Shown: positions 5,665 through 13,512, counted from the first letter of the stretch. The stretch is 17,330 bases of DNA from Bacillota bacterium (GCA_023388635.1 JAEWFW010000054.1:1-17330); one strand, 5' to 3'. Notes: generated by a model from the sequence alone, not told the origin. Program-made: numbers and translations.

Positions 5665-8313
5665 TTGGCAAAATTAATTTTGATTGATGGTAACAGTATT
5701 GCCAACCGGGCGTTTTATGCACTGCCGATGCTCTCAAATAAACAGGGGATTCATACGAATGCGGCCCTTGGTTTTACGACGATGCTGCTAAGAATGTTGG
5801 AAGAAGAGCAACCGGATTATTTGGCATGTGTATTTGATGCCGGGAAAATTACATTTCGCCATCAATCGTATGGCGATTATAAGGGAAAGCGCCAAAAGAC
5901 TCCGTCAGAATTATCCGAGCAATTTCCATTAATTAAATCGATTTTGACAGCCTTTGATATTCCGTGCTATGAATTGGCGAACTATGAAGCGGATGATCTG
6001 ATGGGAACATTTTCTCGTCAGGCAATGGATCAAGAGATTCACACAATCTTAGTTTCCGGAGATAAGGATACGTTCCAACTTGTGAACGACTATACGACGG
6101 TATATCTTACGAAAAAGGGAATCAGTGACACGGAAATCGTCACACCGGATTCGTTATGGGAGAAATACGGATTACGTCCAGAGCAAATGATCGACCTCAA
6201 AGGGTTAATGGGGGATACGTCGGACAATATTCCAGGAGTGCCGGGTGTAGGTGAGAAAACGGCGTTAAAGCTGATTCAAGAGTACGGCAATTTGGAAACT
6301 GTCATGCAAAACATCGAGAATATCAGCGGCGCTAAATTAAAGGAGCGCCTTTTTGAGAACGTAGACCAGGCATTTTTGAGCAAACAACTGGCGACAATTA
6401 ACAATCAAGTTCCGATGGAAATCGATTGGGATTCGGCGAAGCGCCGCGAATTTTGTAAAGATAAAGTTCTGCCTGTATTTGAGACGTTAGAATTTAAACA
6501 ATTAATTGAACGGATGAAATTGCGGCAAACAGATACAGCTTCTGAAAAGCCGGAAAAGCCGGAGCTTGCTTATAAAGTTGTCGATTCCTGTGAAAAAGTC
6601 GCCGCTTGTTTAGGGGCATTTGACCGGGCACGTCCAATTGCCGTATGTATTGAGACCGACGGTGACGATTATCATAACGATCAAATTTATGCCATTTCAC
6701 TGGTACAAGGGGACAGTCGATGTGTCATTCCACAGGATTTGATTGATTGTGAACATGTGGCAGATGCTTTGCGAGAATGCATGCTATATGTGTTTGACAG
6801 CAAAAGCCATTATTATCTTTGCCGTACGATGGACATCGACATTCGCAATATAGAAATGGACATTATGCTCGCCAATTACTTGCTCGATCCGGGGGACGGT
6901 CAACGGGAGTTGGCGGATATTGTGGAAAACTACGGAATTCCGCTCGTAAGAGATGAAGACTTCTACGGTAAGAACAAGCGCAGTATGCAGGAACTTTCGG
7001 AAGAAGCGATTTTGCGACATGCTGTAGAAAAAGCCGAGGCAATCGATCATGTATCGGCAATATTCATGGAAAAGCTGCAAGAGCATCAATTATACGAGCT
7101 TTTCAAGGATATTGAACTGCCGCTGGCATTGATTCTCGCGGATATGGAAAAGCAGGGAATTGCCGTTGATGAGGAAATTTTGCAGGAAATCGGCAAGGAA
7201 TTGACAGGGCGTATTGAGAACTTGACGAGTGAGATATACGCTTTGGCAGGGGAAGAGTTCAATATTAATTCGCCAAAGCAAATGGGAACGATTTTATTCG
7301 ATAAACTAGGATTGCCGCCGATTAAAAAAACGAAAACCGGTTATTCAACAAGTGCAGATGTGCTAGAGAAATTGGCTCCTCACCATCAGATTGTCGATTA
7401 TATTTTGTTGCACAGACAATTGGGCAAATTGCAGTCGACATATATAGAAGGCTTATTGAAGGTCATAGAACCGGAAACACATAAAATCCATACGTTTTAT
7501 AATCAAGCATTGACTGCTACCGGTAGGTTGAGCAGCACAGAGCCGAATCTACAAAATATACCGATTCGTCTGGAAGAGGGGCGTAAAATCCGTAAAGCGT
7601 TTATTCCATCGAAAGTCGGTTGGAAACTGCTGGCGGCTGACTATTCGCAAATTGAGTTGCGGGTATTGGCACATATTTCAAGGGATCCGAAGCTCATGGA
7701 AGCGTTCCAAATGAACATGGATATACACACCAAAACGGCAAGTGATGTGTTTGGCGTTCCGCCGGAACAGGTAACGTCGTTGATGCGCAGACAGGCGAAA
7801 GCTGTGAACTTTGGAATCGTCTACGGTATTAGCGATTATGGATTGTCGCAGAATCTCAATATTGCGCGCAAAGAGGCAAAGGATTTTATCGACCTGTATT
7901 TCGTCCATTTCCAGGGTGTGCGTGAATATATGGATCAAATTGTAAAACTGGCGAAAAAGCAGGGGTATGTACAGACGTTGTTGCACAGACGTAGGTACTT
8001 GCCGGATATCAACAGTTCTAATTTCAACCTGCGCAGTTTTGCCGAACGGACGGCGATGAATACGCCGATCCAAGGTACCGCCGCCGATATTATCAAACTG
8101 GCGATGGTTAAATTGGCAGAAGAATTAAAAATGCGTAACTTGGAAAGCCGGATGCTCTTACAGGTACATGACGAATTGATTTTCGAAGTGCCGCCGCACG
8201 AATTGGCAGAAATGCAAGTGCTGGTACCGTCCGTCATGGAAACATGCATCAAGCTGGAAGTTCCACTAAAAGTCGACGTAGCCGTTGGCGACAATTGGTA
8301 CGATGCGAAATAG
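5665..8313 (+). CDS. polA: DNA polymerase I
   Basis: Repair and Okazaki-fragment polymerase of 882 residues. A TTG start at 5665 is chosen because GGAGG (5652-5656) lies 8 nt upstream and the protein then begins AKLILIDGNSIANRAFYALP, the normal family N-terminus. The 5' nuclease domain (about 1-290) keeps the acidic metal sites in YEADDLMGT, SGDKDTFQL and GDTSDNIPGVPGVGEKTA. The middle 3'-5' exonuclease domain (about 300-480) is degenerate: the first catalytic Asp is replaced (VCIETD) and the last is lost (LRHAVEKAEA), as in Bacillus enzymes, so proofreading is probably absent. The polymerase domain has motif A DYSQIELR (D659), motif B RRQAKAVNFGIVYG and motif C VHDEL (D836). It heads the polA-mutM-ytaF-coaE run. 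Confidence 0.98.
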   Translation: MAKLILIDGNSIANRAFYALPMLSNKQGIHTNAALGFTTMLLRMLEEEQPDYLACVFDAGKITFRHQSYGDYKGKRQKTPSELSEQFPLIKSILTAFDIPCYELANYEADDLMGTFSRQAMDQEIHTILVSGDKDTFQLVNDYTTVYLTKKGISDTEIVTPDSLWEKYGLRPEQMIDLKGLMGDTSDNIPGVPGVGEKTALKLIQEYGNLETVMQNIENISGAKLKERLFENVDQAFLSKQLATINNQVPMEIDWDSAKRREFCKDKVLPVFETLEFKQLIERMKLRQTDTASEKPEKPELAYKVVDSCEKVAACLGAFDRARPIAVCIETDGDDYHNDQIYAISLVQGDSRCVIPQDLIDCEHVADALRECMLYVFDSKSHYYLCRTMDIDIRNIEMDIMLANYLLDPGDGQRELADIVENYGIPLVRDEDFYGKNKRSMQELSEEAILRHAVEKAEAIDHVSAIFMEKLQEHQLYELFKDIELPLALILADMEKQGIAVDEEILQEIGKELTGRIENLTSEIYALAGEEFNINSPKQMGTILFDKLGLPPIKKTKTGYSTSADVLEKLAPHHQIVDYILLHRQLGKLQSTYIEGLLKVIEPETHKIHTFYNQALTATGRLSSTEPNLQNIPIRLEEGRKIRKAFIPSKVGWKLLAADYSQIELRVLAHISRDPKLMEAFQMNMDIHTKTASDVFGVPPEQVTSLMRRQAKAVNFGIVYGISDYGLSQNLNIARKEAKDFIDLYFVHFQGVREYMDQIVKLAKKQGYVQTLLHRRRYLPDINSSNFNLRSFAERTAMNTPIQGTAADIIKLAMVKLAEELKMRNLESRMLLQVHDELIFEVPPHELAEMQVLVPSVMETCIKLEVPLKVDVAVGDNWYDAK

Positions 8314-8369
8314 CTGACAGATAAAATCATACAGAGATCGATATTACTTAGATAGAAGTGGGTGAGATA

Positions 8370-9194
8370 ATGCCGGAATTACCGGAAGTGGAGACGATCA
8401 AGAAGACATTGCGGCATCTCGTCGTCAATAAAACGATTGCCCACGTCGATGTACATTTGCCAAGAATTGTCCGTGAACCCGAGAAGGATGAATTTGTCTC
8501 GATCTTAGCGGGGAAGACGATTTTGGATATTGACCGCAGGGGAAAATTTTTGTTGTTTCGTTTAAGCGAAGGCTGGACGATGATTTCCCACCTGCGTATG
8601 GAAGGCAACTATGGCCTGTTTCCAGCTAATGAGCCCCTAGTTAAACATACACATGTGGTATTTTCTTTTGACGATGGGACACAGTTGCGTTATAAGGATA
8701 CGAGGCAATTTGGCACAATGGATTTGCTGCCTACGGTGGAAGTTGACTGCCATCATTCATTATTGAAATTAGGTAGGGAACCATTTGATCCAGAATTTAC
8801 AGCCGAATACTTCTTTAAGCGTATTGAAAATAAGAAAAAACCGATTAAAACGCTGTTACTTGATCAACAGGTTGTGACTGGTGTGGGGAATATCTATGCC
8901 GATGAGATACTGTTCCGCTCCGGCATTAAGCCCTGCGTTTTAGCGTGTGCATTGACCACCGAGCAAGCGCGTGCCGTTTACGAAAATATTAGAGTCGTAT
9001 TGGATGAGGCGATTGAGGCAGGTGGATCCTCTGTCAAATCGTATGTCAACGGGCAAGGTGAGATGGGGATGTTTCAGCAACAACTCTATGTATACCAAAG
9101 GCATGGACAGCCATGCAAAATTTGTGGAGATGAAATACAGAAGATGAGATTAGGCGGTAGGGGAACCCATTACTGTCCTTCGTGTCAAAAGTAG
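8370..9194 (+). CDS. mutM: Formamidopyrimidine-DNA glycosylase (Fpg/MutM)
   Basis: Base-excision repair enzyme that removes 8-oxoguanine and formamidopyrimidines and nicks the abasic site. The start must be ATG 8370, because the protein then begins MPELPEVETIKKT and the catalytic Pro becomes the N-terminus after Met removal, with the catalytic Glu next; an in-frame GTG at 8358 would destroy this. The product is 274 residues, normal for the family. The conserved Lys is in DRRGKFLLF, and the DNA-binding helix-two-turn-helix region includes VTGVGNIYADE. The C-terminal zinc finger has C249, C252, C269 and C272 around LGGRGTHYCPSC. It lies 56 nt after polA and is likely co-transcribed with it. Confidence 0.97.
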   Translation: MPELPEVETIKKTLRHLVVNKTIAHVDVHLPRIVREPEKDEFVSILAGKTILDIDRRGKFLLFRLSEGWTMISHLRMEGNYGLFPANEPLVKHTHVVFSFDDGTQLRYKDTRQFGTMDLLPTVEVDCHHSLLKLGREPFDPEFTAEYFFKRIENKKKPIKTLLLDQQVVTGVGNIYADEILFRSGIKPCVLACALTTEQARAVYENIRVVLDEAIEAGGSSVKSYVNGQGEMGMFQQQLYVYQRHGQPCKICGDEIQKMRLGGRGTHYCPSCQK

Positions 9195-9262
9195 CAGTGC
9201 CATGTTCAAACAGGCACCAACTTCTTGGAATGCCCATACTCTAGGTATGAGGAGGAATCAAG

Positions 9263-9931
9263 ATGTCTGGTGTATCTGTGTTTATTTTAGCATTTGCTGT
9301 AAGTTTAGATAGTTTTGGCGTTGGGTTGACATACGGATTACGCAAAGTCCGTATTTCTATTTTGCCGCTCGTCATTATCTCTTTGCTTTCCGGATTGATG
9401 ATTTTGCTGGCGATACAGATTGGCAGCGGTTTGTTGTATTTTATACCGGAATCGGTGGCACAATCCATCGGAGGCGTAATTCTTTTATTGATCGGTATCT
9501 GGACAGTGTTTCATTTATTTTCTCAAAAGCGCAAGGCATCCGATCTGCAGCAAAGTCAGCGTAATTCACCGAAGAGTACACCCTCTGATAATATCATAAC
9601 GATAGAGATTAAGCGGTTGGGTATACTGATTCAAATACTAAAAACGCCGATGGAAGCTGACATTGACGGATCAGGCGAGATCAGTCTTGCCGAAGCAGGC
9701 GTGCTCGGTTTGGCACTTTCTCTGGATGCTTTTGGAGCAGGTATAGGGGCGGCGTTTATCGGTTATTCACCACTCTTGACGGCAGGGATGATTGCGGTTT
9801 GTAGCTTTTTCTGCTTATATTTTGGCGTATTGTTCGGGAAAACTTTTTCCAATATCCATACATTTCAGAAACTTTCGTATTTACCGGGGATTATGTTAAT
9901 ATTGCTGGGGATGACGAAGATATTTTATTAA
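9263..9931 (+). CDS. ytaF: Sporulation membrane protein YtaF (MntP-like fold) with EF-hand-like loop
   Basis: A 222-residue integral membrane protein made of two related halves, each with an Asp-containing helix motif: AVSLDSFGVGLTYG (about 13-26) and ALSLDAFGAGIGAA (about 151-164). Six hydrophobic segments are visible, three per half, separated by a polar loop at about 92-145. The family is related to the MntP manganese exporter and is known from sporulation gene sets; its exact role is unclear. The central loop contains DIDGSGEISLAE (133-144), which matches a 12-residue EF-hand calcium loop (acidic or Ser at 1, 3 and 5, Gly at 6, Ile at 8, Glu at 12). The start at 9263 follows GAGGAGG. The polA-mutM-ytaF-coaE order supports the name. 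Confidence 0.92.
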   Translation: MSGVSVFILAFAVSLDSFGVGLTYGLRKVRISILPLVIISLLSGLMILLAIQIGSGLLYFIPESVAQSIGGVILLLIGIWTVFHLFSQKRKASDLQQSQRNSPKSTPSDNIITIEIKRLGILIQILKTPMEADIDGSGEISLAEAGVLGLALSLDAFGAGIGAAFIGYSPLLTAGMIAVCSFFCLYFGVLFGKTFSNIHTFQKLSYLPGIMLILLGMTKIFY

Positions 9932-9949
9932 ATGACAGAGGGATTGCAA

Positions 9950-10549
9950 ATGATCATAGGAATTACGGGTGGCATCGCCAGTGGCAAGAGCACGTTAAAA
10001 GCAATTATTGCCAAAATGGGCTATGAAGTGCTTGATGCCGATCAAGTGGCGAGAAATGTCATAATGAAAGGCAATGCTGCATATAGCAGAATTATAGAAG
10101 TATTCGGAACGGAAATTGTCGATGACGATGGTCAAATTGATCGCCGGCAATTGGCGAGTGTAATTTTTCAAAATGAAGAGATGAGAATCCGTCTGAATGA
10201 TATTACCCATCCGATCATTATGGAAGAAATCATGTTTCAGGCGCTTGAGATAGAAAACAGCAAAGGGATGGTCTTTTTAGACATTCCTTTGCTGTTTGAG
10301 ACTGGATATGATCTCGTCATGGACTATGTGATCGTCTGCTATGTTCCTGAGGATATTCAAATGCAGCGCTTAATGCAGCGCGATCAAATTGATGCCGTTT
10401 ATGCGGCGCAAAAGATCGATGCGCAGTGGTCTTTAGAAAAAAAGGTCAAGTTGGCTGATTTTGTCATAGACAATAGCGGTACTGTGACGGACACAGAAGC
10501 ACAAGTGCAAGTGGTAATCGATAAACTACTCAAAGGGAGAAGAGAATGA
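9950..10549 (+). CDS. coaE: Dephospho-CoA kinase
   Basis: Catalyses the last step of coenzyme A synthesis, ATP-dependent 3'-phosphorylation of dephospho-CoA, in the cytoplasm. The start at 9950 gives MIIGITGGIASGKST with the P-loop at the very N-terminus, as usual; an in-frame ATG at 9932 directly abuts the ytaF stop and lacks a ribosome site, whereas AGAGGGA lies 7-13 nt before 9950. Length is 199 residues. Family marks include DADQVARNV (about 30-38), FLDIPLLFETG, and RLMQRDQ in the lid region. The gene begins 18 nt after ytaF and its stop overlaps the next start by 4 nt (ATGA). Confidence 0.96.
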   Translation: MIIGITGGIASGKSTLKAIIAKMGYEVLDADQVARNVIMKGNAAYSRIIEVFGTEIVDDDGQIDRRQLASVIFQNEEMRIRLNDITHPIIMEEIMFQALEIENSKGMVFLDIPLLFETGYDLVMDYVIVCYVPEDIQMQRLMQRDQIDAVYAAQKIDAQWSLEKKVKLADFVIDNSGTVTDTEAQVQVVIDKLLKGRRE

Positions 10550-11097
10550 CACGTATCGGTAAAACGCACAAATGGTTGGTTTTACTTATTGCCATATTGA
10601 TCGCTATGAATACGAACACGTTTTGGCGTATGGTGTATCCGATACCCTATAAAGAGACGATTTGGGAAATGGCGGAAATCTATGATCAGGATCCACGGCT
10701 GATTGCAGCGATTATTATGGTGGAAAGTCAATATAAGAAAAAAAGTGTATCGGACAAAGGGGCAATCGGTCTGATGCAATTGATGCCGCAAACGGCTGCT
10801 TGGGCGGCAGAAATTAACGGCATTACCTATACATATGAAGAAGAACTGGCAAAACCGGCGACGAACATCCGCTTAGGTACTTGGTACGTCAGATATCTGC
10901 AAGGAAAATATGATAACAATCTGCCGTTAATGCTTGCAGGCTATAACAGCGGACCGGCGCGTGTCGATGAATGGATGCTGGAAGGGAAATGGGACGGTGA
11001 AATGGATACGCTGAAACAGGTACCTTTCGGTCAGACAAGGCACTATATTCAGCGCGTACAACATTTTTACGGGCAGTATCAAAAGATTTACGATTAG
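10546..11097 (+). CDS. Membrane-anchored lytic transglycosylase (SLT domain)
   Basis: A 183-residue protein with an N-terminal hydrophobic segment (about 10-22, WLVLLIAILIAMN) that serves as a signal or anchor, followed by a soluble SLT/goose-lysozyme-like domain. Catalytic E60 lies in IIMVESQYKKKS, followed by GAIGLMQLMPQTA, AGYNSGP and TRHYIQRV, the standard motif order. It would cleave the MurNAc-GlcNAc bond of peptidoglycan outside the membrane, leaving 1,6-anhydro ends. The coding sequence overlaps coaE by 4 nt, so it is translationally coupled; a good ribosome site (AAAGGGAGAAGAG) lies inside the coaE end. A lytic transglycosylase after coaE recurs in several spore-forming Bacilli, as I recall; a sporulation or germination role is only a guess. 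Confidence 0.93.
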   Translation: MTRIGKTHKWLVLLIAILIAMNTNTFWRMVYPIPYKETIWEMAEIYDQDPRLIAAIIMVESQYKKKSVSDKGAIGLMQLMPQTAAWAAEINGITYTYEEELAKPATNIRLGTWYVRYLQGKYDNNLPLMLAGYNSGPARVDEWMLEGKWDGEMDTLKQVPFGQTRHYIQRVQHFYGQYQKIYD

Positions 11098-11107
11098 CAA
11101 TATATTT

Positions 11108-11180
11108 CTTTGTCGAACAATTATGATTAATGGAATGTTTTCGCAAGCAGGATTTTGCTGGTCTTTGTCGAAATGACGAA
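11108..11180 (+). promoter_or_regulatory. Three Spo0A-box-like sites upstream of gapB
   Basis: TGTCGAA occurs at 11111-11117 and 11166-11172, both within the 10-mer CTTTGTCGAA, and TGACGAA at 11174-11180. These match the Spo0A box TGNCGAA, and the two TTTGTCGAA copies match the longer consensus. They lie 40-110 bp before the gapB start. No clear sigma-A promoter is visible in 11098-11219, so where transcription of gapB begins is unknown; read-through from the upstream operon is possible, since no terminator is seen. Confidence 0.45.
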
Positions 11181-11219
11181 ATGAGAGAGAAGAAAAAATT
11201 TATATATGGGGGATTGATC

Positions 11220-12227
11220 ATGAAGCCGATCAGAATTGCTATTAATGGGTATGGTCGTATTGGTCGCTTAGTACACCGAAGGGCGATACATGACGAGAGA
11301 ATTGAAGTAGTGGCAATTAACGCCAGTTACGACCCGAGTATTTTGGCTCACATCTTGAAATACGACACTGTTCATGGCGCGATTGATGCGGATATTAAAG
11401 CCGACAATGAGAACAATACGATTACGGTTAATGGAAAATCAATTGTCAAATTAGCAGAAAGAAATCCTGAGCTTTTACCGTGGAAAGAATTAGATATCGA
11501 TGTTGTGATCGAAGCTACCGGTAAATTTGTGACGCGGGAAGGTGCGGGCTTGCATTTGAAAGCCGGTGCCAAAAAAGTATGTATTTCTGCGCCAGGTAAA
11601 AACGAAGATGTCACAATCGTCATGGGCGTAAATCAAGATGCTTACGATAAAGAAAATCACCATATCGTATCGAATGCATCATGTACGACAAACTGCCTTG
11701 CTCCGGTCGTCAAAGTACTACACGAAACATTTGGGGTAAAGCACGGGTTAATGACGACAGTGCATGCATATACGAATGATCAGAAGAATTTAGATAATCC
11801 GCATAAAGATTTACGCAGAGCGAGAGCCTGCGCACAATCGATTATACCGACATCGACAGGGGCTGCCGGTGCTGTGGCGAAAGTAATTCCGGAATTAAAA
11901 GGTAAACTTAACGGAGTATCTTTGCGTGTGCCGACACCGAATGTATCGATTGTCGATCTCGTAGCTGAATTGGATGTGGAAGTCACTGCTGAGCAGGTCA
12001 ACGACGCTTTGAAACAAGCGGCGGACAATCAATTGAAAGGGATTCTCGGATATTCCGATGAGCCACTCGTATCGATTGATTACAACGGCAATTCCCATTC
12101 CAGTATTGTCGATGGTCTTTCAACCATGACAATCGGCGAAAAAACGGTAAAAGTGTTTGCTTGGTATGACAATGAATGGGGCTATTCATGCCGCGTCATT
12201 GATCTCGTCAAGCATATGATGGCATAA
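11220..12227 (+). CDS. gapB: Glyceraldehyde-3-phosphate dehydrogenase, GapB-type (gluconeogenic, NADP-preferring)
   Basis: A 335-residue GAPDH. The ATG at 11220, behind GGGGGAT, gives the standard start MKPIRIAINGYGRIGR; the longer upstream frame has no support. The catalytic cysteine is C155 in SNASCTTNCLAP, with the partner His in TTVHAYTNDQ and a C-terminal WYDNEWGYS. After the second strand of the Rossmann fold it reads VVAINASYD instead of the Asp-containing NDL of glycolytic NAD enzymes. This, with NLDNPHKDLRRARA, closely resembles B. subtilis GapB, which runs in the gluconeogenic direction with NADP(H). Its place between coaE and nrdR is also that of gapB in Bacillus. A glycolytic gapA would be expected elsewhere in the genome. 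Confidence 0.93.
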   Translation: MKPIRIAINGYGRIGRLVHRRAIHDERIEVVAINASYDPSILAHILKYDTVHGAIDADIKADNENNTITVNGKSIVKLAERNPELLPWKELDIDVVIEATGKFVTREGAGLHLKAGAKKVCISAPGKNEDVTIVMGVNQDAYDKENHHIVSNASCTTNCLAPVVKVLHETFGVKHGLMTTVHAYTNDQKNLDNPHKDLRRARACAQSIIPTSTGAAGAVAKVIPELKGKLNGVSLRVPTPNVSIVDLVAELDVEVTAEQVNDALKQAADNQLKGILGYSDEPLVSIDYNGNSHSSIVDGLSTMTIGEKTVKVFAWYDNEWGYSCRVIDLVKHMMA

Positions 12228-12235
12228 AAGTGATT

Positions 12236-12268
12236 AGGCACTGGTAAATAGACCAGTGCCTTTATTAT
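12236..12268. terminator. Shared terminator between gapB and the convergent SASP gene
   Basis: A perfect 10-bp stem AGGCACTGGT/ACCAGTGCCT with a 6-nt loop (12236-12261) is followed by TTATTATT on the plus strand. It starts 9 nt after the gapB stop and lies 18 nt beyond the SASP stop on the other strand, so it probably stops transcription from both sides; the T-tract is better on the plus strand. Confidence 0.88.
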
Positions 12269-12285
12269 TCGCTTCTTAACACATC

Positions 12286-12534
12286 TTAATATTGAGAAGA
12301 TTGAGCAGAAGACGCAGCTCCACCCATAAGTTGCTGCTCTCCAAGCTGAACTAATTTACGAGTGATATGACCTCCAACTGCACCACAATCGCGAGAAGTC
12401 ATAGTACCCCAGTATCCGTTTTGAGGAGTTTGAATTCCTAATTCAGAAGCAACTTCGTATTTGAATTGATCCAAAGCTTGGTATGCTTCAGGTACAACCA
12501 ACCAGTTACTTGGACGTTCTTGACCTAGACCCAT
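12286..12534 (-). CDS. Alpha/beta-type small acid-soluble spore protein
   Basis: An 82-residue spore DNA-coating protein. It shows both family signatures: LVVPEAYQALDQFKYEVASELGI (about 12-34), containing the germination-protease site YEVASEL, and GAVGGHITRKLVQLGEQQL (about 51-69). Such proteins saturate forespore DNA, convert it to an A-like form, and protect it from UV and hydrolysis; the protease GPR degrades them at germination. The gene is convergent to gapB with its own strong ribosome site (AAGGAGGTG, complement of 12541-12549) and a sigma-G-like promoter. Two points differ from common SspA/SspB proteins: an insert with YWGTMTSR and a Cys (C50) in the DNA-contact segment where Asn or Ala-Asn is usual. 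Confidence 0.96.
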   Translation of the reverse strand: MGLGQERPSNWLVVPEAYQALDQFKYEVASELGIQTPQNGYWGTMTSRDCGAVGGHITRKLVQLGEQQLMGGAASSAQSSQY

Positions 12535-12565
12535 AAGTTACACCTCCTTTCGTTTGGTGTACCCT

Positions 12566-12594
12566 TATTATCTGACGAATCCATTTTCACATAC
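12566..12594 (-). promoter_or_regulatory. Candidate sigma-G promoter of the SASP gene
   Basis: On the minus strand, GTATG (12590-12594) and GATAATA (12566-12572) are separated by 17 bp. This fits the forespore sigma-G pattern GHATR with CATWHTA, with only the first base of the -10 off. It lies 32 bp before the SASP start codon, as expected for this gene class. Confidence 0.6.
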
Positions 12595-12642
12595 TGGGAA
12601 TGTATTGGGCGGAGTGGTAACAAATGCATTCATGTATGTTTT

Positions 12643-12652
12643 GTGATATAAT
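12643..12652 (+). promoter_or_regulatory. Extended -10 promoter of nrdR
   Basis: TGTGATATAAT contains a TG-N-TATAAT extended -10 (TG at 12644-12645, TATAAT at 12647-12652), 33 bp before the nrdR start. No good -35 is present at 17 bp, which an extended -10 can tolerate. I see no NrdR-box pair here. Confidence 0.5.
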
Positions 12653-12685
12653 GTTGAAACATATTTGATAAAGGTGTGATTATTT

Positions 12686-13135
12686 ATGAGATGTCCCTAT
12701 TGCCAATCGATGCGCACCCGTGTTTCCGATTCAAGACCGGTCAATGATGGGAAGCAGATACGCCGACGCCGTGAATGCGAACAATGCAACAAGCGCTTTA
12801 CGAGCTTTGAAGCGATTGAACATAAGCCAATCATCGTCGTTAAGAAAGATGGCGGACGAGAAGAATTTGACAGGCAAAAGCTAATTCGCGGTTTGCTGCG
12901 TGCCGGTGAAAAACGCAATATTCCCATTGGAACGTGGGAAGATTTAGTTGATACGATTGAACGGGAAATTCAAAACGAAATGAAAAGCGAAATCCCCAGT
13001 ACGGAAGTGGGCGCACGCATTCTCGATAAGATGAAGAATGTCGATGAAGTGGCGTATATTCGCTTTGCTTCTGTGTATCGAGAATTCGAAGATGCCAATG
13101 CATTTATGAACGAATTGAAACAATTGTTAAAATAG
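12686..13135 (+). CDS. nrdR: Transcriptional repressor NrdR
   Basis: A 149-residue repressor of ribonucleotide reductase genes that senses ATP and dATP. The N-terminal zinc ribbon has CPYC (3-6) and CEQC (31-34) with the DNA-contacting basic run IRRRRE between them. An ATP-cone follows (about 49-139), starting IIVVKKDGGREEFDRQKLIRGL. The length and both domains are standard and no residue looks lost. A moderate ribosome site (AAAGGTG) precedes the ATG. In Bacillus, nrdR is followed by the replication-initiation genes dnaB and dnaI; here it is followed by tRNA genes, so that neighbourhood is rearranged. Confidence 0.97.
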   Translation: MRCPYCQSMRTRVSDSRPVNDGKQIRRRRECEQCNKRFTSFEAIEHKPIIVVKKDGGREEFDRQKLIRGLLRAGEKRNIPIGTWEDLVDTIEREIQNEMKSEIPSTEVGARILDKMKNVDEVAYIRFASVYREFEDANAFMNELKQLLK

Positions 13136-13138
13136 TCG

Positions 13139-13167
13139 TTGCAATCTGCGGCTATTCTTAGTATAAT
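13139..13167 (+). promoter_or_regulatory. Upstream promoter (P1) of the tRNA cluster
   Basis: TTGCAA (13139-13144) and TATAAT (13162-13167) with exactly 17 bp between them, starting within a few bases of the nrdR stop. This is a near-consensus sigma-A promoter. Confidence 0.75.
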
Positions 13168-13223
13168 GAATTTTGTAGCGCCAAAACGAAGCGAATGAAT
13201 CACAGATGAATTTATTTTAATCG

Positions 13224-13252
13224 TTGACATGAAATCGGAATTATGATAAAGT
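13224..13252 (+). promoter_or_regulatory. Proximal promoter (P2) of the tRNA cluster
   Basis: A consensus -35 TTGACA (13224-13229) and TAAAGT (13247-13252) are 17 bp apart, ending 23 bp before the first tRNA. Two promoters in tandem are common for stable RNA operons. Confidence 0.75.
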
Positions 13253-13275
13253 GTAACTTGTCGCTGAATTTAAAT

Positions 13276-13351
13276 GGACGATTAGCTCAGCTGGGAGAGC
13301 ACCTGCCTTACAAGCAGGGGGTCGGCGGTTCGAACCCGTCATCGTCCACCA
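13276..13351 (+). tRNA. tRNA-Val (anticodon TAC)
   Basis: 76 nt with acceptor arms GGACGAT/ATCGTCC, anticodon loop CTTACAA on stem CCTGC/GCAGG, T-loop GTTCGAAC, and an encoded CCA end. First of six tRNA genes in the same direction. Confidence 0.97.
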
Positions 13352-13354
13352 TTA

Positions 13355-13431
13355 GGAACTGTGGTGTAGAGGCCTAACATGCCTGCCTGTCACGCAGGAG
13401 ATCGCGGGTTCGAATCCCGTCAGTTCCGCCA
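13355..13431 (+). tRNA. tRNA-Asp (anticodon GTC)
   Basis: 77 nt with acceptor GGAACTG/CAGTTCC, anticodon loop CTGTCAC on stem CCTGC/GCAGG, T-arm CGGGTTCGAATCCCG and encoded CCA. It starts 3 nt after tRNA-Val. Confidence 0.97.
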
Positions 13432-13436
13432 TTTAT

Positions 13437-13512
13437 GGTTCGGTAGCTCAGTCGGTAGAGCAGTAGACTGAAAATCTACGTGTCGGCGGTTCGATTCCGT
13501 CCCGAACCACCA
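13437..13512 (+). tRNA. tRNA-Phe (anticodon GAA)
   Basis: 76 nt with acceptor GGTTCGG/CCGAACC, anticodon loop CTGAAAA on stem GTAGA/TCTAC, T-loop TTCGATT and encoded CCA. It starts 5 nt after tRNA-Asp. Confidence 0.97.

Noticed and set aside
9195..9262. Small inverted repeats (GTGCC/GGCAC and CATAC/GTATG) between mutM and ytaF
   Set aside because: Stems are only 5 bp and lack a T-run, so they are neither a terminator nor a convincing operator.
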